From Sciurus carolinensis (taxonomy: Eukaryota; Chordata; Mammalia; Rodentia; Sciuridae), in NCBI RefSeq assembly GCF_902686445.1, contig NC_062219.1, forward strand, positions 45,473,056 to 45,537,055: a stretch of 64,000 nucleotides of DNA, written 5' to 3'. Under the pieces are notes generated by a model. That model had not been told where the DNA came from. It did no database searches and worked only from the letters and a program-made list of their open reading frames with translations. Made by a program: the position numbers and the translations under genes. Positions 1 to 11,834 of the stretch are shown piece by piece. Position 1 is the first letter of the stretch; every line of letters begins with the position of its first letter.

Positions 1-1265
1 GCTTGTGCTAGCAGTTATGTGCAGGAGGGGGCTGGATGGAGCTATAGAGAAATACTGAACTCCAGCTGGTTGGGCCAGAAGGACTTTTGGGCTAGATGCC
101 AAAACTCTGGATCTACCACTGATTCTCACAGTGACTGGCGCCCTGCTGGGCTAGACCCGGCTGTTAATTCTGAGCCTTTCCACCAGCACCTGCCTTTTTC
201 TGTATATTATGGTATATGTGAATTATCATCTTAGCCCACAATTGACCACCATTTGGCCTTCTTTATCTTCCTTGATGATCTCTCTTCATCCTCACTTCCT
301 CTTTTTCTCTGGAGATTCTCCCTCCTTAGGGTGTCCCTAACCTCAACTCACTAAGTTTTGATGCCTTTGAAAACAGCACCTCTAACCCTGTCAAGCACCT
401 ACACTCTCATTTTCTGGCTTGAACAGTCTCCTGGACTATTCTTATGAGTATTCCACTGTCACTTTATCAGGCCCATCAATGCCAGTTACTCACACAACAC
501 AGATTTATAGCAAGTGTGCCACCGTCACACAGATGAATGGAACCCCCTTCCTTTCCCATTCTCTTACTTCAAGGGATGTGGTCTTTCTAATCCAAGCTCT
601 GAAGGCTTGAGGTCCTTAAAAGGACTGTATTCCTCACATTATAGTCATTACAGTAGAATTAGCACTTCTCTAAGGGAATTATTGGGCACTTGGAATCACT
701 TAACCTGGAGAAGGAAGAGCAAAGCCATGAGTGTGAGTCCTCTGGGCATGGTCAAGGTCATCTACCCAGCAGCCCCAACTCACTGACTGAATAGGAGCAT
801 TTTATTTCTTTGGCCTGCTTCTTGAACTCACAGTTGGGGGCATTCTAAGTAAGATTCACCAGATCTCATTTGTATGAAAATCCCCCGGCCTCTTTCCTAT
901 TTATCTAACAGAACTTTGACATATTAATCTAGGACCAAATATTCCAAAGTAGAATCATACCATGGTTGCATAATATTTTACTATTTTTACCAATTCTCTC
1001 TTTTAAAACATGTTTCAACACATTTTGTAGCACATCAGGAGAGTAGATGCTTTCTGGCATATTCCATCACATTACAAGCACACACACCTGCTTCAAGACA
1101 TCTTCCAGCCATTCAGGCAGGGTGCAATCTTTACTCAATTCCATAATAGCACTGAGTCCTGGCAGACAGGTCTATTCCTTCACAAGCCACAAACCTCCCC
1201 ACTAGTTTCCAGTCTCATTGGTATGATCATTTTTTTCTAGCACCTCACCTGACAGCCAGGCCCTT
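1..1265. other. No gene recognised; unclassified single-copy-like DNA
   Basis: I see no coding gene here. The frames open for 60-90 codons lack recognisable domains and look like chance openings. The texture (pyrimidine-rich 240-340, AT-rich 900-1010) suggests old decayed repeat or unique sequence. No RNA gene or clear SINE was seen. Confidence 0.4.
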
Positions 1266-1391
1266 TAGTCAGTTCCAGTAATATTTACTTAGTACATGCT
1301 ATGTATTATGCTAAATATTGAGGGAATATGGGAAAGGGCAAAATAGAACCCCAGAGCAGAGATGCTTAATGACACAAACATCCAAGTATAT
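1266..1391 (-). repeat. L2-like LINE fragment, antisense
   Basis: The words 'aatatttacttagtacatgctatg' in broken form resemble the reverse complement of the L2 3' end (tail-like 'atttattgagcacctactatgtgcc'). It is short and diverged, so the call is tentative. Confidence 0.35.
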
Positions 1392-1815
1392 AAGGTGTGG
1401 TGAGCAGAACAGTGATTCCTGAAAGATATCTACATCCTCATCCCAAGAACCTAGGACCGTTACTTTGTTGAGCAAAAGAGACTTTACAAATGTAAATTAG
1501 AGAACTTCTGATGGCAAAATTATCCTGAATATTCTGGGTGGGCCTAATATAATCACAGGGGCCTTATAAAAGGGAGGTAGAAGGATCTGAGTCAGAGAGG
1601 AGATGTGATAACAGAAACACAAGTCAAACTGATAAGAGGACATAAACCAAAGAATGCAGACAAACTCTAGAAGCTAAAAAAGACAAGGAAACCAATTTTT
1701 CCCCAACAAGAACATCAACAAGATGATCCCCTGACCTCCAGGACTTTAGGATAATTATATTCATGTTGTCTTAAACCACTGAATTTGTAACAGCAGCACT
1801 AGTAAACTAATACAT
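1392..1815 (+). repeat. Old MaLR/MLT1-like LTR
   Basis: The order of landmarks matches mammalian MaLR-type LTRs: 'actttacaaatgta' near 1482, 'gggtgggcctaatataatca' at 1538, 'ggggccttataaaagggagg' at 1559, then a purine-rich block and the end 'taaaccactgaatttgtaac...aaactaata' at 1773-1811. A related copy lies at 54145-54600. The subfamily is uncertain. No internal coding region is attached, so it is a solo or fragmentary LTR. Confidence 0.6.
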
Positions 1816-2304
1816 AGAATAAGACAGAAAGGAACATTTGCTACAACAGAGGTCAACTAATAAAATTTGCATTCTGAAAAAGGATATGGAAATACAGAAA
1901 AGGTGTGATCCATCTGCCTGTGATATAGGTAACTTCCAGGTATAAGTAACTTTCCCAGACTTCTGTGCTCCAAAACAGTTATTAACCAGTCTCCTAGAAT
2001 CTCTACAAGGATACCACACAACTCCTTCAGCCTCAATACATTCAATGCCTGGGATTTTTATCCCTAATATGCTTTTCCTTTAGTGTCCCTTCAGCTGATG
2101 ACAGCATCACTGATCCCTCTGCCCAGACCAGAAGCAGGGATTCTCCATGCACAGGACCCCATCTCTACAAAACAGTATTTTTCACAATAGTGGACATGTC
2201 TAGTTCTCAAACAAATTTATGATAATCATGATTCTTTTTCTGTATAGTAATGATTTATTTCAAACTGAAATACACTTTAAAAGAGGTACTGTTGTGGAAA
2301 GCTT
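1816..2304. other. Unannotated, no gene seen
   Basis: Two overlapping minus frames of about 60-70 codons occur here without domain features. I see no SINE or LINE signature. Confidence 0.3.
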
Positions 2305-2590
2305 TGTCCTTGTCCCCATTGCCAATCCAAAAATGGTTTTGGGAAAAAGAAAAAAAAAGGTTTATTACTTTGCTAGCAAAGGAGTAACATGGGACATTAC
2401 TATCCCAAAGGCTATGATGCTGCCCATCATGGGGAATTGCGGGGTTTTTAAGAGGTGATTAGGGAGGAGAGATCAGGAAGGAGAAGATCAGGAAAAAGAT
2501 GATCAGGGAAATGACTGGAAAAAAAGAAAAAAAATGTAAGTTTCAAAGCAACAAGGATGTAGTCAAAGCATCAAGTGAACCCCTGTTACA
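2305..2590 (-). repeat. Solo LTR related to provirus B LTRs
   Basis: It starts 'tgtccttgtccccattgcc' and ends 'cccctgttaca', the same ends as the LTRs at 20032 and 37810. It shares the block 'ggtttattactttgctagcaaagg', which gives AATAAA on the minus strand. At about 286 bp it is shorter than the roughly 450-bp B LTRs, so it has internal loss. Convincing flanking duplications are not visible. Confidence 0.55.
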
Positions 2591-3037
2591 GTGCCACAAA
2601 GTATTTCCAGACTCCAGGTATAGTTTTTCAAATTCTTGAGATAAGAGTGTCTACTTGAACAAACTACAATTGAAAGAGGGCCTGTTTTAGATGTGAAATC
2701 CTAAAATAATGAAAGGACCTTTGAGAAGATGCAAAAATCATTTTAAAACATAAGAGAACAAGATTGATCTTGTCTATCCAGACCCAAAGATCCCACATCA
2801 ATGATTAAAAACCCATGTTACTGAAATAAGCCAAGGACTTGGTGCTTCTTATAACGTAATGAAATGCTACAGCATTTGTGCCTTTAAAGAAGTCTCAGAA
2901 TATTTTTGTTATTATCTATAATAACTGATTTTTACATTTTGCTTTATAGGTAGTATTAAGGACTCCTATATTATTTCCTTCCCTCCCTCTTCAGAAACAC
3001 ACTATCATGGATTTCATATTTAATATCTCTTCTGTAG
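2591..3037. other. Unannotated, AT-rich, no gene seen
   Basis: AT-rich sequence without a recognisable repeat or reading frame. Confidence 0.3.
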
Positions 3038-3411
3038 TTTATATATTGAGGGTCACCCAAAGAATCATATGTTGAAAGAGTGTTGAAGGATTGGCCCATT
3101 GGGACTATTGGGAAGTATTGGGAAGTGGAGTCTACTGGAAGGGCAATATTGTCCTTGAAGGGAATATTAGAACCCAGCCTCTTCCCCTGTGTGTGTATCT
3201 CTGTCTCTCTGTCTCTCTTCCCTCCCCCTCTGTCTCTCTCTCTCTGTGCTTCCCACTTGCCATGAAATGAACAGACCTTCCCTGCCACACACTTTCTCCA
3301 TGATGTACTGTGCTGTCACGGAGGCAAGCAGCCATGAACTGAAACCTCTGAAATCTATACTTGTCTTATATCCATTACATTATCCTCTTCAGACTCTTTA
3401 ATTTATGTGTG
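3038..3411 (+). repeat. MaLR-type LTR remnant with internal (TC)n
   Basis: The landmark order resembles rodent MaLR LTRs: 'tattgagggtcacccaaagaatcatatgttga', later 'cttcccacttgcca...', 'actttctccatgatgtactg', and 'agccatgaactgaaacctctgaaa'. The same ending motif ('ctgagacctctgaga') recurs in the LTR near 43770-44095. A TC-rich tract (3199-3246) lies in the middle. Frames of 105, 61 and 70 codons here are products of this low-complexity tract and are not genes. Confidence 0.5.
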
Positions 3412-3488
3412 GATTTGTAGATTCTCCTTTCTGCAAATAATAAGAACTTTCCTTCTCAATCCCTACACTGTATTTCATCACATTTAAA

Positions 3489-3577
3489 TTTTTTTGGTAT
3501 GTGTGTGGTGCTGGGGATTGAACCAGGGCCTTGTGCATGCAAGCACTCTTCCAAGTGAACTATATCCCCAGCCCCAA
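3489..3577 (-). repeat. ID-type SINE
   Basis: Reverse complement of a tRNA-like ID body: 'ggtgctggggattgaaccagggcc' followed by 'tgcaagcactcttcc' and 'tatatccccagcccc'. In its own orientation it reads gggctggggatata... with pol III A and B box positions. Confidence 0.75.
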
Positions 3578-4462
3578 ATTTAAAATATTTTGGTTGTTAA
3601 CATCATCTTAATTTTAGAAATGTTAAAATGTGAAAAAAATTAAGTATGAAATTTTTGTTAATTTTTCTTGTCCTATTTCACTATCTAGCACTCCTAATAC
3701 TTACAGAAGTGGAGATTATTGGCATCTTGGTCATGTTTAGTTTAGAGGATGTTTCTGAAATTTCTATATTAAGTGAGTTTTTGGGTGGATAGAATTCAAC
3801 CTGAATGAGGAAGTTCTTCCTATTTCAATGATAAAAACTTTATATAAACTAGTGTTTAATTTTATTAAACAATCTATCTCCATTTTTTCAGATCATCTTA
3901 TGGTTTTTTTGCTTTAATCCTTTAATATGACTGATCCCATCACTGCATTTCTAAAATAAAACCACACAATTACATGGGAGTCAGTTGGCCACAATTTTAT
4001 TTAGATTTTTACATCTTTACTGTTAGGTGAGACTGGCCTATACTTACTTAGCTTTCTTGTATTTTCCTCTTCTGGTTTTGTTATCTGTGTTATTCTGGCC
4101 TAGTGATTTGGGTAGGATATGCCTTTAAAAGTTTTGGGGTCTGTTGTATCTTCTCTAAGGTTTTTCCTTCACCTTTGTTTTATCTCCTCTAACATTCCCT
4201 TCAATCTTTCTCTTGGACATGGTGACAGTGGTGGCAGGGCAGGGGTTCTGGACACAGGGATGCAAAAGCACTAGGCTTTGGTGGGTCTGGGGTCACTTTT
4301 GCCTCTTTTTCCTTTTCTTCTAAAATAGGTATTTTAAGCTGTAAATTTCCTAACAGAAACATTTTCACTTCCCAACATATGCATTTCTGTTTTTCATATG
4401 TGAATTTTCTTTTTCTGGACGTGAATTCTTTTTTTTCTAATTCAAAATTTTTAAAACCATTT
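3578..4462. other. Unannotated, no gene seen
   Basis: AT-rich sequence in 3578-4050, then pyrimidine-rich text. No domain-bearing frame and no confident repeat family. Confidence 0.3.
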
Positions 4463-4537
4463 AATGGTGCTGGGAATCAAACCCAGGGCCTTTGACATCC
4501 CAGAAGCACACTCTACCACTGAGCCACATTACCAGGT
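4463..4537 (-). repeat. ID-type SINE
   Basis: Contains 'ggtgctgggaatcaaacccagggcc' and 'ctctaccactgagccaca', the reverse complement of an ID SINE. Confidence 0.7.
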
Positions 4538-4871
4538 GGATGTGCATTATTTTCACAAATATGAATAATTTGCATATTATTAAAAATACTTTCTATCAAG
4601 TCACAGATAACAGATCCTTCTCTTGTCATTTACATCACTGGGAGAGTCATTGACTTTGAGGTTGCTGATGTTTGAAGCATACAGTTCCTTCTGCATGTCC
4701 TTTGGTGTCCCAGTCAAGCTGTACACCACATAGGAAGAAATGGGTTGGTCAATTTTCACATCCCTGGAGTATTTCATGTGGCTATATTCTCTGTCACTGA
4801 AGTGTTTATTAGCACCATTTAATCTTCTTCTTATTCAAGTGCTAGTTCTTTCAGAGTCCAAGCTTCAGTTA

Positions 4872-4907
<36 letters not shown>

Positions 4908-5012
4908 ATTTTCCCCAGTTAATTCAAATCCCCTGAATTCTGGCAATAGAAGCACTCATCTTTCCAGCTCAGATTCCCCTCTGCACTCTCTTATCAATCG
5001 CATCATACCTTA
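4538..5012. other. Unannotated flank of provirus A, with poly(A) tract
   Basis: Left flank of provirus A. It contains an uninterrupted run of 32 A at 4874-4905; its origin (retroposon tail or slippage) is unclear. The last four bases, CTTA (5009-5012), are the target-site copy for provirus A. Confidence 0.5.
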
Positions 5013-5392
5013 TGGTAAGGAATCCCACAAAAACCACGCCGGACACAGGAAATCACATAAGGGAGTTTATTAAGCAAACAGAGTGTCTCCCTGCAGGGTA
5101 AGAGAAAAAATGAGAGGAAAAGAGAAAGGGCACATGCTAGAGAGTGCGAAAAGTGAGGAGGAGAAAGAAAGTGAGTGAGTAGGAGAGAAAAAGCAAGAGA
5201 AAAGATGGTGGGGTAGCTACTGTGAAGCAGTTGAATTCTGCTGGGCTAACAGGGGACCAATAATGGAGAAGGAAACTTGCAAGCTGACTGATGAACCAAT
5301 AGCTAGCTAGGATGTTCACAGACTGACAGTAGTTGGGAGGCAGGGAAATGGCTGCAACAGAAAGGGCGGAGAGAGCAGCTTTGTACATTACA
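5013..5392 (-). repeat. 3' LTR of provirus A
   Basis: Paired with 13105-13489. On the minus strand it runs TGTAATGTAC...CTTACCA and carries AATAAA ('gggagtttattaagc' on the plus strand near 5061). Some CCAAT-like and CT-rich stretches precede the poly(A) signal. Confidence 0.85.
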
Positions 5393-5411
5393 TTCCCCCA
5401 TTTCTGTTTTT
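5393..5411 (-). other. Polypurine tract of provirus A
   Basis: On the minus strand 'aaaaacagaaatgggggaa' directly precedes the 3' LTR start TGTAATG, the expected position for plus-strand priming. Confidence 0.8.
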
Positions 5412-5662
5412 ATAAGAAAATCTTTTGTTCTCCAGTTCTTTCCGAAGCCGCCTCTCTCCTTCCTGTCTAAGTGACTGGGGTTGGTTTTGCAGGTGAGATG
5501 TAAAAAGTCTATTCTCCCAGGGACAGTCTTCAATTTCCAGTCTTCCAGAGGCAGATGGTTTACATGGACTTCATTTCCTCGATTTAACCAATCCCCTATT
5601 TCTACACTACCTGCCTGTCCCCAATTCTGGCTTCATTCACTCCTCTAATTTTAGGAACTCCT

Positions 5663-6019
5663 TCACTGCTGTAGGGAAAAGGGAGCGATGACTGTTCTGG
5701 CTTCTTTGAGCTGGAAGGGGACAGTGTGGGGCAAGCAGTTTGGAGTTTCTTTTTTAGAAATTGGGTTAATTGAGGGGTCCATGGTAGAAGTCTGGTTGGA
5801 GAAGAGCAGGTTGTAAAGGCATCTGGGGATGGGTGCTTCTATGAGAGAAGAACAAAAAGATATGAGTACTGAAATGAGATTAATACAATACAAATGTTGC
5901 AGAATCTGGAACATGTCAATGAATATCATAAAGATGACAGAAGTCAATAATTCCTCACCAGGGGGTGGAAGAACTGAGTTGTTCCCATAACAAGGCCTAG
6001 CAAAGGCTGGAGAGGTCAA
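5663..6019 (-). pseudogene. Open frame between nucleocapsid remnant and 3' LTR of provirus A (possible env remnant)
   Basis: A 118-codon open frame on the provirus's coding strand, close to the 3' LTR where the env C-terminus would lie. It has a hydrophobic stretch (roughly residues 25-58, rich in I, F, L and V) that could be a decayed membrane segment. I see no cysteine motif or heptad region that would prove env, so the function is unassigned. The matching part of provirus B is not open. Confidence 0.3.
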
Positions 6020-6501
6020 GGCTTTTATTTGGGAACTTTAACATTGTCTAGGTTATCAGGAATGTAAACACAACATTTAGTAGAGATACTAGCAAACATA
6101 GATTAAGCCTACCTGTGTAGTTTAGGAAGGTCTGCAGGCCATAAACTGACTAAAACTTCTGACTCTGGCAGTTTCTCTTGATAATTATCAGGCACATTTG
6201 CCTAAGAATCTCTCTTCTGTAACTTTTAGTCTTTATTCCAGTGGGCTAACACAAGTGTACATCTTTAGTTACATTTAACTATTATTTCTTTTAAATGCCC
6301 AAGAATGGCTATATTTTGGTTTTAACTATTTTGCTAGGTGTTTAAGATCAAGCTGGTCAAAGTGACCTGTTTCTGTCTGTTAAAGAGTCAGCTGAGTTCC
6401 CACAGGGGTCACTCATAGAGAACTTAAGAGCAGCTTCTTAACTCCATTAGTGCCATTGGTTAGGCAGGGTCTCCTCGATGAGGTGGCTTCCCTTGGAAGC
6501 A

Positions 6502-6723
6502 TTAGGGGTGTCTCCCTTTTTTCCATGACCCTCCTCTGCAGCAGGTGCACTGAGTGGCTTTTAATTCTCTAGCGGCCTCATCAATCTCCTTGATCAGGAG
6601 GTTGTGTGAACCACCCAGAATTGCAAAGCTCCTTAGAGAAGTCCTCTTGTTCCCTGGGTTCAGGTTGACTTTGAGGGCAAGACCCAAATATGGACTTTTC
6701 TTGACCTCTGTATTTAATCTCAA
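6502..6723 (-). pseudogene. Degenerate gag nucleocapsid-region remnant of provirus A
   Basis: A 73-codon open stretch on the provirus strand. It aligns with the provirus B segment at 21600-21740, where the equivalent sequence encodes a C-X2-C-X4-H-X4-C zinc knuckle. In A the box is damaged: cysteines are present (Q-C-T-C-C), but the histidine and last cysteine are lost to an indel or substitutions. Upstream text 'NLLIKEIDEAARELK' fits a basic, helical nucleocapsid-proximal region. No intact gag frame surrounds it. Confidence 0.5.
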
Positions 6724-8290
6724 TCTCTAAATTTGATCTTAACCAGCAAGCAAGCCAGTCTCACCAGTCATAAAGTAAGAGTACTGGGCTTCAACTTCAA
6801 TGTCTATAACTTTACAGTTATTTACCCCCTTTTATCTAATTGGGGTCCACATTATCTGTCCTGTAGGTGATGGCTTTCAAGTTAATCTACAGTGTACTTC
6901 TGCGAAATATCAAGCAACAGTTAGAGTTTATAAAGAAATACAAAATGGAATCACCAACAGTAAAACATTCAGTTTGTGCAATAGCTATCTTGAATTTTGG
7001 CTGAGTTATTCATTATATCCCCTGTTTGAGATCACAGTAATCTTTACAGCAAACATCAAACTTTTGAACACAACTTTAAATGAGTTAAAGTCTGGCTTAC
7101 TTTGGAGCCATTCTAAAGTGCAGCAGGGTTGTGAGGCAGAGCCTTATCTCATGTAACGCAGGGCTTTTCACAAATCTTAGGTAAAATGTTCTAATCCTGA
7201 AGCTAATTTTTCCTCTTTTGCCATGACCAGCATGACCAAATTCTCAAGTTCAGTGAGGGGCAAAGGAGTATTAGAAAATAAAGGTTTATAAACACAGATT
7301 TTGAAGATCTAGCTGAGATCAGATGGAGCTCTGTTCTCTGATGGAAATGCAGATCTAAAGAGTTATGTCAGCAATCTTATATATGTATGTAAGCATTATT
7401 CTTTGTTTTCAGGAAAGTTACAGAGAGTAGGACATTAACGTAACTTTTTTTTTTTTTTCAGAGCTGCAAAGTGCAATGTTGGGAGCTCTGTGTAGCTCTC
7501 AAGGAAGTCCACTGTCCAAAGTTACTGTAAGGTGGGCAGGAACCAGAGAAGGGAGCTGATGAAACACTGGTTATCTGGCAAAAGAATTCCTTCCTGCCCA
7601 AGAGCTGTGTGCCTGAGGTCAATGTCAGAGCTGATAGGACTCCTGTATAGAGCCTCCCCAGGGAGGGTAATGCCACAGCAGTTAGGCATCTTGTGCCCCT
7701 CTACAGGAACACTCCCAGGCACCAGGCATGCCACAGTCACGAGGTCACATACCCCAATCTCAATCACTGTTGTCCCATTTTTGCTATTGCGCATTATACT
7801 CTTTCTTAAATGTCATTTTAAGAAGTTTACATATATTGACTCCTGAGTCTATATGAACATTAGTTAACACAACTTAACATTATATCTAAAACATGAATTA
7901 AAGAAAAGCTGAGAGAGCTTTTAACTGTCCTTTTGTGTGGCAAAGTGGCAAAATGCTTTCACGTTTAACCTTTAAACAAATCAGGCTCTCAATAACTTTT
8001 AGAAATACATTTAACAAATTTTACATATACCCTGTTGATGACAGGTCTTATAATAGAACATTAAATGATAGGTTTACCATTACAGACAAGTTTAATTTGG
8101 AGAATAACAGCATGAAAAATTTTCTGCTTTAAAGGCTTATACCCCTGGAAAACATGAACACATTTAATATACAAAGAATAATGTTTTTAAGTATGTTACT
8201 CCATGGAATAACTTTGTAAATTAATCAGATGTCTCTAACAAACACATTTGAGTAATCCCATACATATCAACTCTAATTCACTCATCTTAT

Positions 8291-8346
8291 TGTAAAAAAA
8301 AATCAAGATATCAGACAAGTGTAAAAAAATCAAGATATCAGACAAG
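8291..8346. repeat. Short tandem duplication (2 x ~28 bp)
   Basis: The unit 'tgtaaaaaa..atcaagatatcagacaag' occurs twice back to back (8291-8319, 8320-8346), differing only in A-run length, inside the provirus A interior. Confidence 0.9.
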
Positions 8347-8792
8347 TGTACCAACAGTATTTGCTATCTCTTTCCTGTTGAAGAAAAGTCCTAGAAACAA
8401 TTGATATTAGACATTTTATTAATATCAGCATTTCATTAGTTTGATCACCTAGAGACTTGCGAGTTATTTTCAAAGACATTTTACTTTTATTAGTTTAACC
8501 AATTTGAATTGAACCTTTTTGAATCACGTGAATTAAAAGTATCTGGATCCATTTTAAAATTTTAATTTTAGGAGCGTTCAGTTTTGATACAGACAAAACA
8601 TGACATCAGACAGCATGACATACAAATAACACAAAATCAAAGGCCTTGTAACTTTATAGGTGAATCTCCATTGCAATGTAACAGATGTTCAAAATTAGCT
8701 GTAGAGTTGAATAAAAAGAACTGATCAGAAATCATTAACCTAGGTATGCAGAATCAAAATTGTGAGCTCAAAAATATAGCATTTAAGAAAAA

Positions 8793-8808
8793 CAAAAGTC
8801 CTAGAAGA
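8793..8808. repeat. Target-site duplication, left copy
   Basis: Identical 16-mer to 11819-11834, directly flanking the L1 head. The upstream junction AAC/AAAA fits an L1 endonuclease-type nick on the bottom strand (TTTT/GTT). Confidence 0.8.
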
Positions 8809-10223
8809 GACACACCTGGAAGATGGTGGACTGGAGGGAGGCTGCATTCCTTGTCGCTGCATAACTCCGGTTTCAAGCAGAGGGTATCTGTTTCTTGGTG
8901 AGGCAGCTTTTGCTGCTTATTGATTCCCTGGTGTTTACCCCATTTGTCTGCTGTGATGACCTGCAGTCTGCCAGCATATCGTCGCCTTTTTTGAGTGCAG
9001 ATTGCTCACTGTCAGGCACCTATCATCTGCCATTTGCCTGCCTCTGGCCGGTCCATCGCCTGCCTTACACCTATCCATCACCCAACGCACGAATTGACCT
9101 CCCAATCATCTGACAACAGTCAGCAAACTGATCGCCGATTGCCAGTGGAGCACCAGTTGCCTGCTGTTGCCTGGAAGTTCTCTGCCACAGTACCTGCAGG
9201 CTTTATTACACGTGGCTGCCGCCATTTTAAGACAACAGCCAGGCCCCGTAGGAACCCTGGCCGGACTGACTGAGCCCCGTCTCCAGGATCCCTCAGCCCG
9301 ACCGATCACTCCCTGCCTTTGGGGCCCTCACATTGTCTGACTGCTCCCTGCCACCAGTACCCCCAGACCGACTGACTGCGCCCTATCACCGGGACCACAG
9401 ACCGACTGATTGCACCTGGCCTCCAGGATCCCACAACCACACCAAACACACCCAACCTCCAGGACCCCTGCCTGACCAACCGCATCCCGCCTCCAGGACC
9501 TCCAGCTGATCACGTCCACACCCTGAGCTGCGGCTTCCCATTTGCCAACACATTTGGAAGTCAGAGCGGCCATCTTGGATAATCCTGGAAGCCATAGCTC
9601 TGATCTTTAGGTGGGGTAAATCGCATCCTGAGACGCCTGCTGGAGACTTGAAGCTCAATGTCAGGTACCTCTCATGCATCAGGCTACTGAAGACTGGGAA
9701 GTTTGAATACTATATGACTGTTATACTGTAGATTTTCTTTTTTCTCCTTATTGAAAAAATTTAAGTTTTTATTTCTTTACTTTTCTTGTTCTCTTTTCCT
9801 TTTGTTTACCTGTTCCCTCAGGGTCTCTTTCTCCCTTTTTTGCATGCTAACATCCAATTTCTTTTGATTACACTCTCACCCTTTCTATTATCTAGAACTT
9901 CTGTATATTCTTTTCTTATCCCATTAACAGCCACATTCTACATCCCTCTGCATCCTCTTTGTCCTCCATTAGAAACTACAGACCTTATTGCAAATCTGTT
10001 TGTTTTACTGAAGATAATATTTGAACTCATTCTGTTTATTATGACAATATTGTTATTGTCCTCATAGGGGCTATTTGGTCTAGGATTCCATAGTGTCTGA
10101 ATTGGGCACTGCTAATATTGATCTCCCCTTAAAGAAAGGGCTTTGGAAACCTATATGGTCACTATAAGCCTAAAGGGGGAAATCTGCAATACCCCAGATC
10201 TGCACTGCTAGAGGGGAAGATAC

Positions 10224-11247
10224 ATGAACAGCATGAAAAAACAAAGGAAGAAAATGATCCAAACAAATCTAGATTCTATATTAATAGAATCCAATGACAG
10301 TGTGGTAGAACAAATGTCAGAAAAGGACTTCAGATTATACATGATTAAGATGATTCACGAAGCAAAGGTTGAGATAAGAAAGCAAATGCAGGCAATGAAT
10401 AATACCAATAAGCTGAAAGAACAACTGCAGGAAGCAAAAGATCATTTCAACAAAGAGATAGAGATTCTCAATTAAAAAAAAAAAATCAAACGGAAATCCT
10501 TGAAATGAAGGAAACAATAAACCAAATAAAAAACTCAATGGAAAGCATCACCAAAAGACTAGACCACTTGGAAGACAGAACCTCAGACAATGAAGACAAA
10601 ATATTTAATCTTGAAAATAAAGTTGCCCAAACAGAGAAAATGGTAAGAAATCATGAACGCAATCTCCAAGAACTATGGGACATCATGAAAAGAGCATATT
10701 TAAGAATTACCAAGATTGAGGAAGGCACAGAGATACAAACCAAAGGAATGAACAACCTATTCAATTAAATAATATCAGAAAATTTCCCAAACCTGAAGAA
10801 TGAAATGGAAAATCAAATACAAGAGGCTTACAGGACACCAAATGCACAAAATCACAACAGATCCACACCAAGTCACGTTATAATGAAATGCCTAACTTTC
10901 AAAATAAAGATAGGATTTTGAAGGCCATGAGAGAAAAGCATCAGATTACACATAGGGGCAGACCAATACGGATAGCAGCCGACTTCTCAACCCAGACTCT
11001 AAAAGCTAGAAGGGCCTGGAACAACATATTTCAAGCTCTGAAAGAACATGGTTGCCAACCAAGAATCCTATACCCAGCAAAACTAACCCTCAGATTTGAA
11101 AATGAAATAAAATCCTTCCATGATCAACAAAAGTTAAAAGAATTTACAAATAGAAAGCCTGCACTACAGAATGTTCTCAACAAAATATTCCATGAGGAGG
11201 AAATGAAAAACAACAATGTAGGTCAGCAAAGGGAGGAACTACCTTAG
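10224..11247 (+). pseudogene. L1 ORF1 (RNA-binding chaperone), broken
   Basis: Start ATG at 10224 and about 340 codons overall. Domains in order: N-terminal helical coiled-coil part (10224-10475), a run of 12 A (10475-10487) that breaks the frame, a charged coiled-coil/RRM region (10505-10768), and the C-terminal RNA-binding domain (10888-11247) with words such as RRAWNNIFQALKE and QPRILYPAKL. A GAA to TAA stop ends the middle frame near 10766; the other L1 copy reads glutamate there. Cannot encode full ORF1p. Confidence 0.8.
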
Positions 11248-11302
11248 AGAAAAACCACTCAAAGGAGAAACCAAGCCAACTTAAAAACCAAAAATATGCC
11301 AA

Positions 11303-11818
11303 ATGACTGGGAATACAAATCATATCTCAATAATAACCCTGAACGTTAATGGCCTAAACTCATCAGTCAAAAGACATAGAACTGGCAGATTGGATTAAAA
11401 AGAAAGACCCAACAATATGCTGCCTGCAAGAGACTCATCTCACAGAAAAAGACATCCACAGACTAAAGGTGAAAGGATGGGAAAAAACCTACCACGCATA
11501 TGGACTCGGTAAAAAAGCGGGGATTTCCATCCTTATATCAGATAAAGTGGACTTCAAGCCAAAGTTAGTCAGAAGGGATAAAGAAGGACATTTCATACTG
11601 CTTAAAGGAACCATAAATCAGGAAGACATAATGAAAGTAAATATTTATGCCCCAAACAATGGTTCATCCCTGTACATCAAACAAATCCTTCTCAATTTCA
11701 GGAATCAAATAGACCACAACACAATAATTCTGGGTGACTTTAACACACTGCTGTCACCACTAGATAGATCTTCCAAACAAAAATCAAACAAAGAAACCAT
11801 AGAACTCAATAACAGAAT
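11303..11818 (+). pseudogene. L1 ORF2 endonuclease start, truncated
   Basis: Starts at ATG 11303 and reads LNVNGLN and CLQETHL, the early active-site motifs of the L1 apurinic-like endonuclease. A frame change occurs near 11365. The later frame (11469-11818) carries YAPNNGSS and GDFNTLL. ORF2 stops before the end of the endonuclease domain, so there is no reverse transcriptase. Confidence 0.8.
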
Positions 11819-11834
11819 CAAAAGTCCTAGAAGA
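11819..11834. repeat. Target-site duplication, right copy
   Basis: Second copy of the 16-mer. It follows the L1 ORF2 text directly, without an A tail. The first one to six bases may belong to either the L1 or the target, because 'aatcaa' is shared. Confidence 0.8.

Larger units (their letters stand above)
8808..11818 (+). mobile_element. L1 front part (5' UTR, ORF1, start of ORF2), 3' end absent
   Basis: Begins near 8810 with 'cacctggaagatggtggactgg', an L1-like 5' end with a YY1-like aagatgg. It continues through a GC-rich 5' UTR with imperfect 'cctccaggac' repeats, ORF1 (10224-11247) and the ORF2 endonuclease start, then stops within ORF2. It matches the minus-strand L1 at 22684-34678 throughout, extending about 250 bp further at the 5' side. 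The 16-bp word 'caaaagtcctagaaga' lies at both edges (8793-8808 and 11819-11834). There is no poly(A), 3' UTR or rest of ORF2. It interrupts provirus A. Confidence 0.85.

Noticed and set aside
5393..8790. Possible intact gag-pol in provirus A
   Set aside because: Only short broken frames and one damaged zinc-knuckle region are present; no RT or integrase motif was found on the provirus strand.
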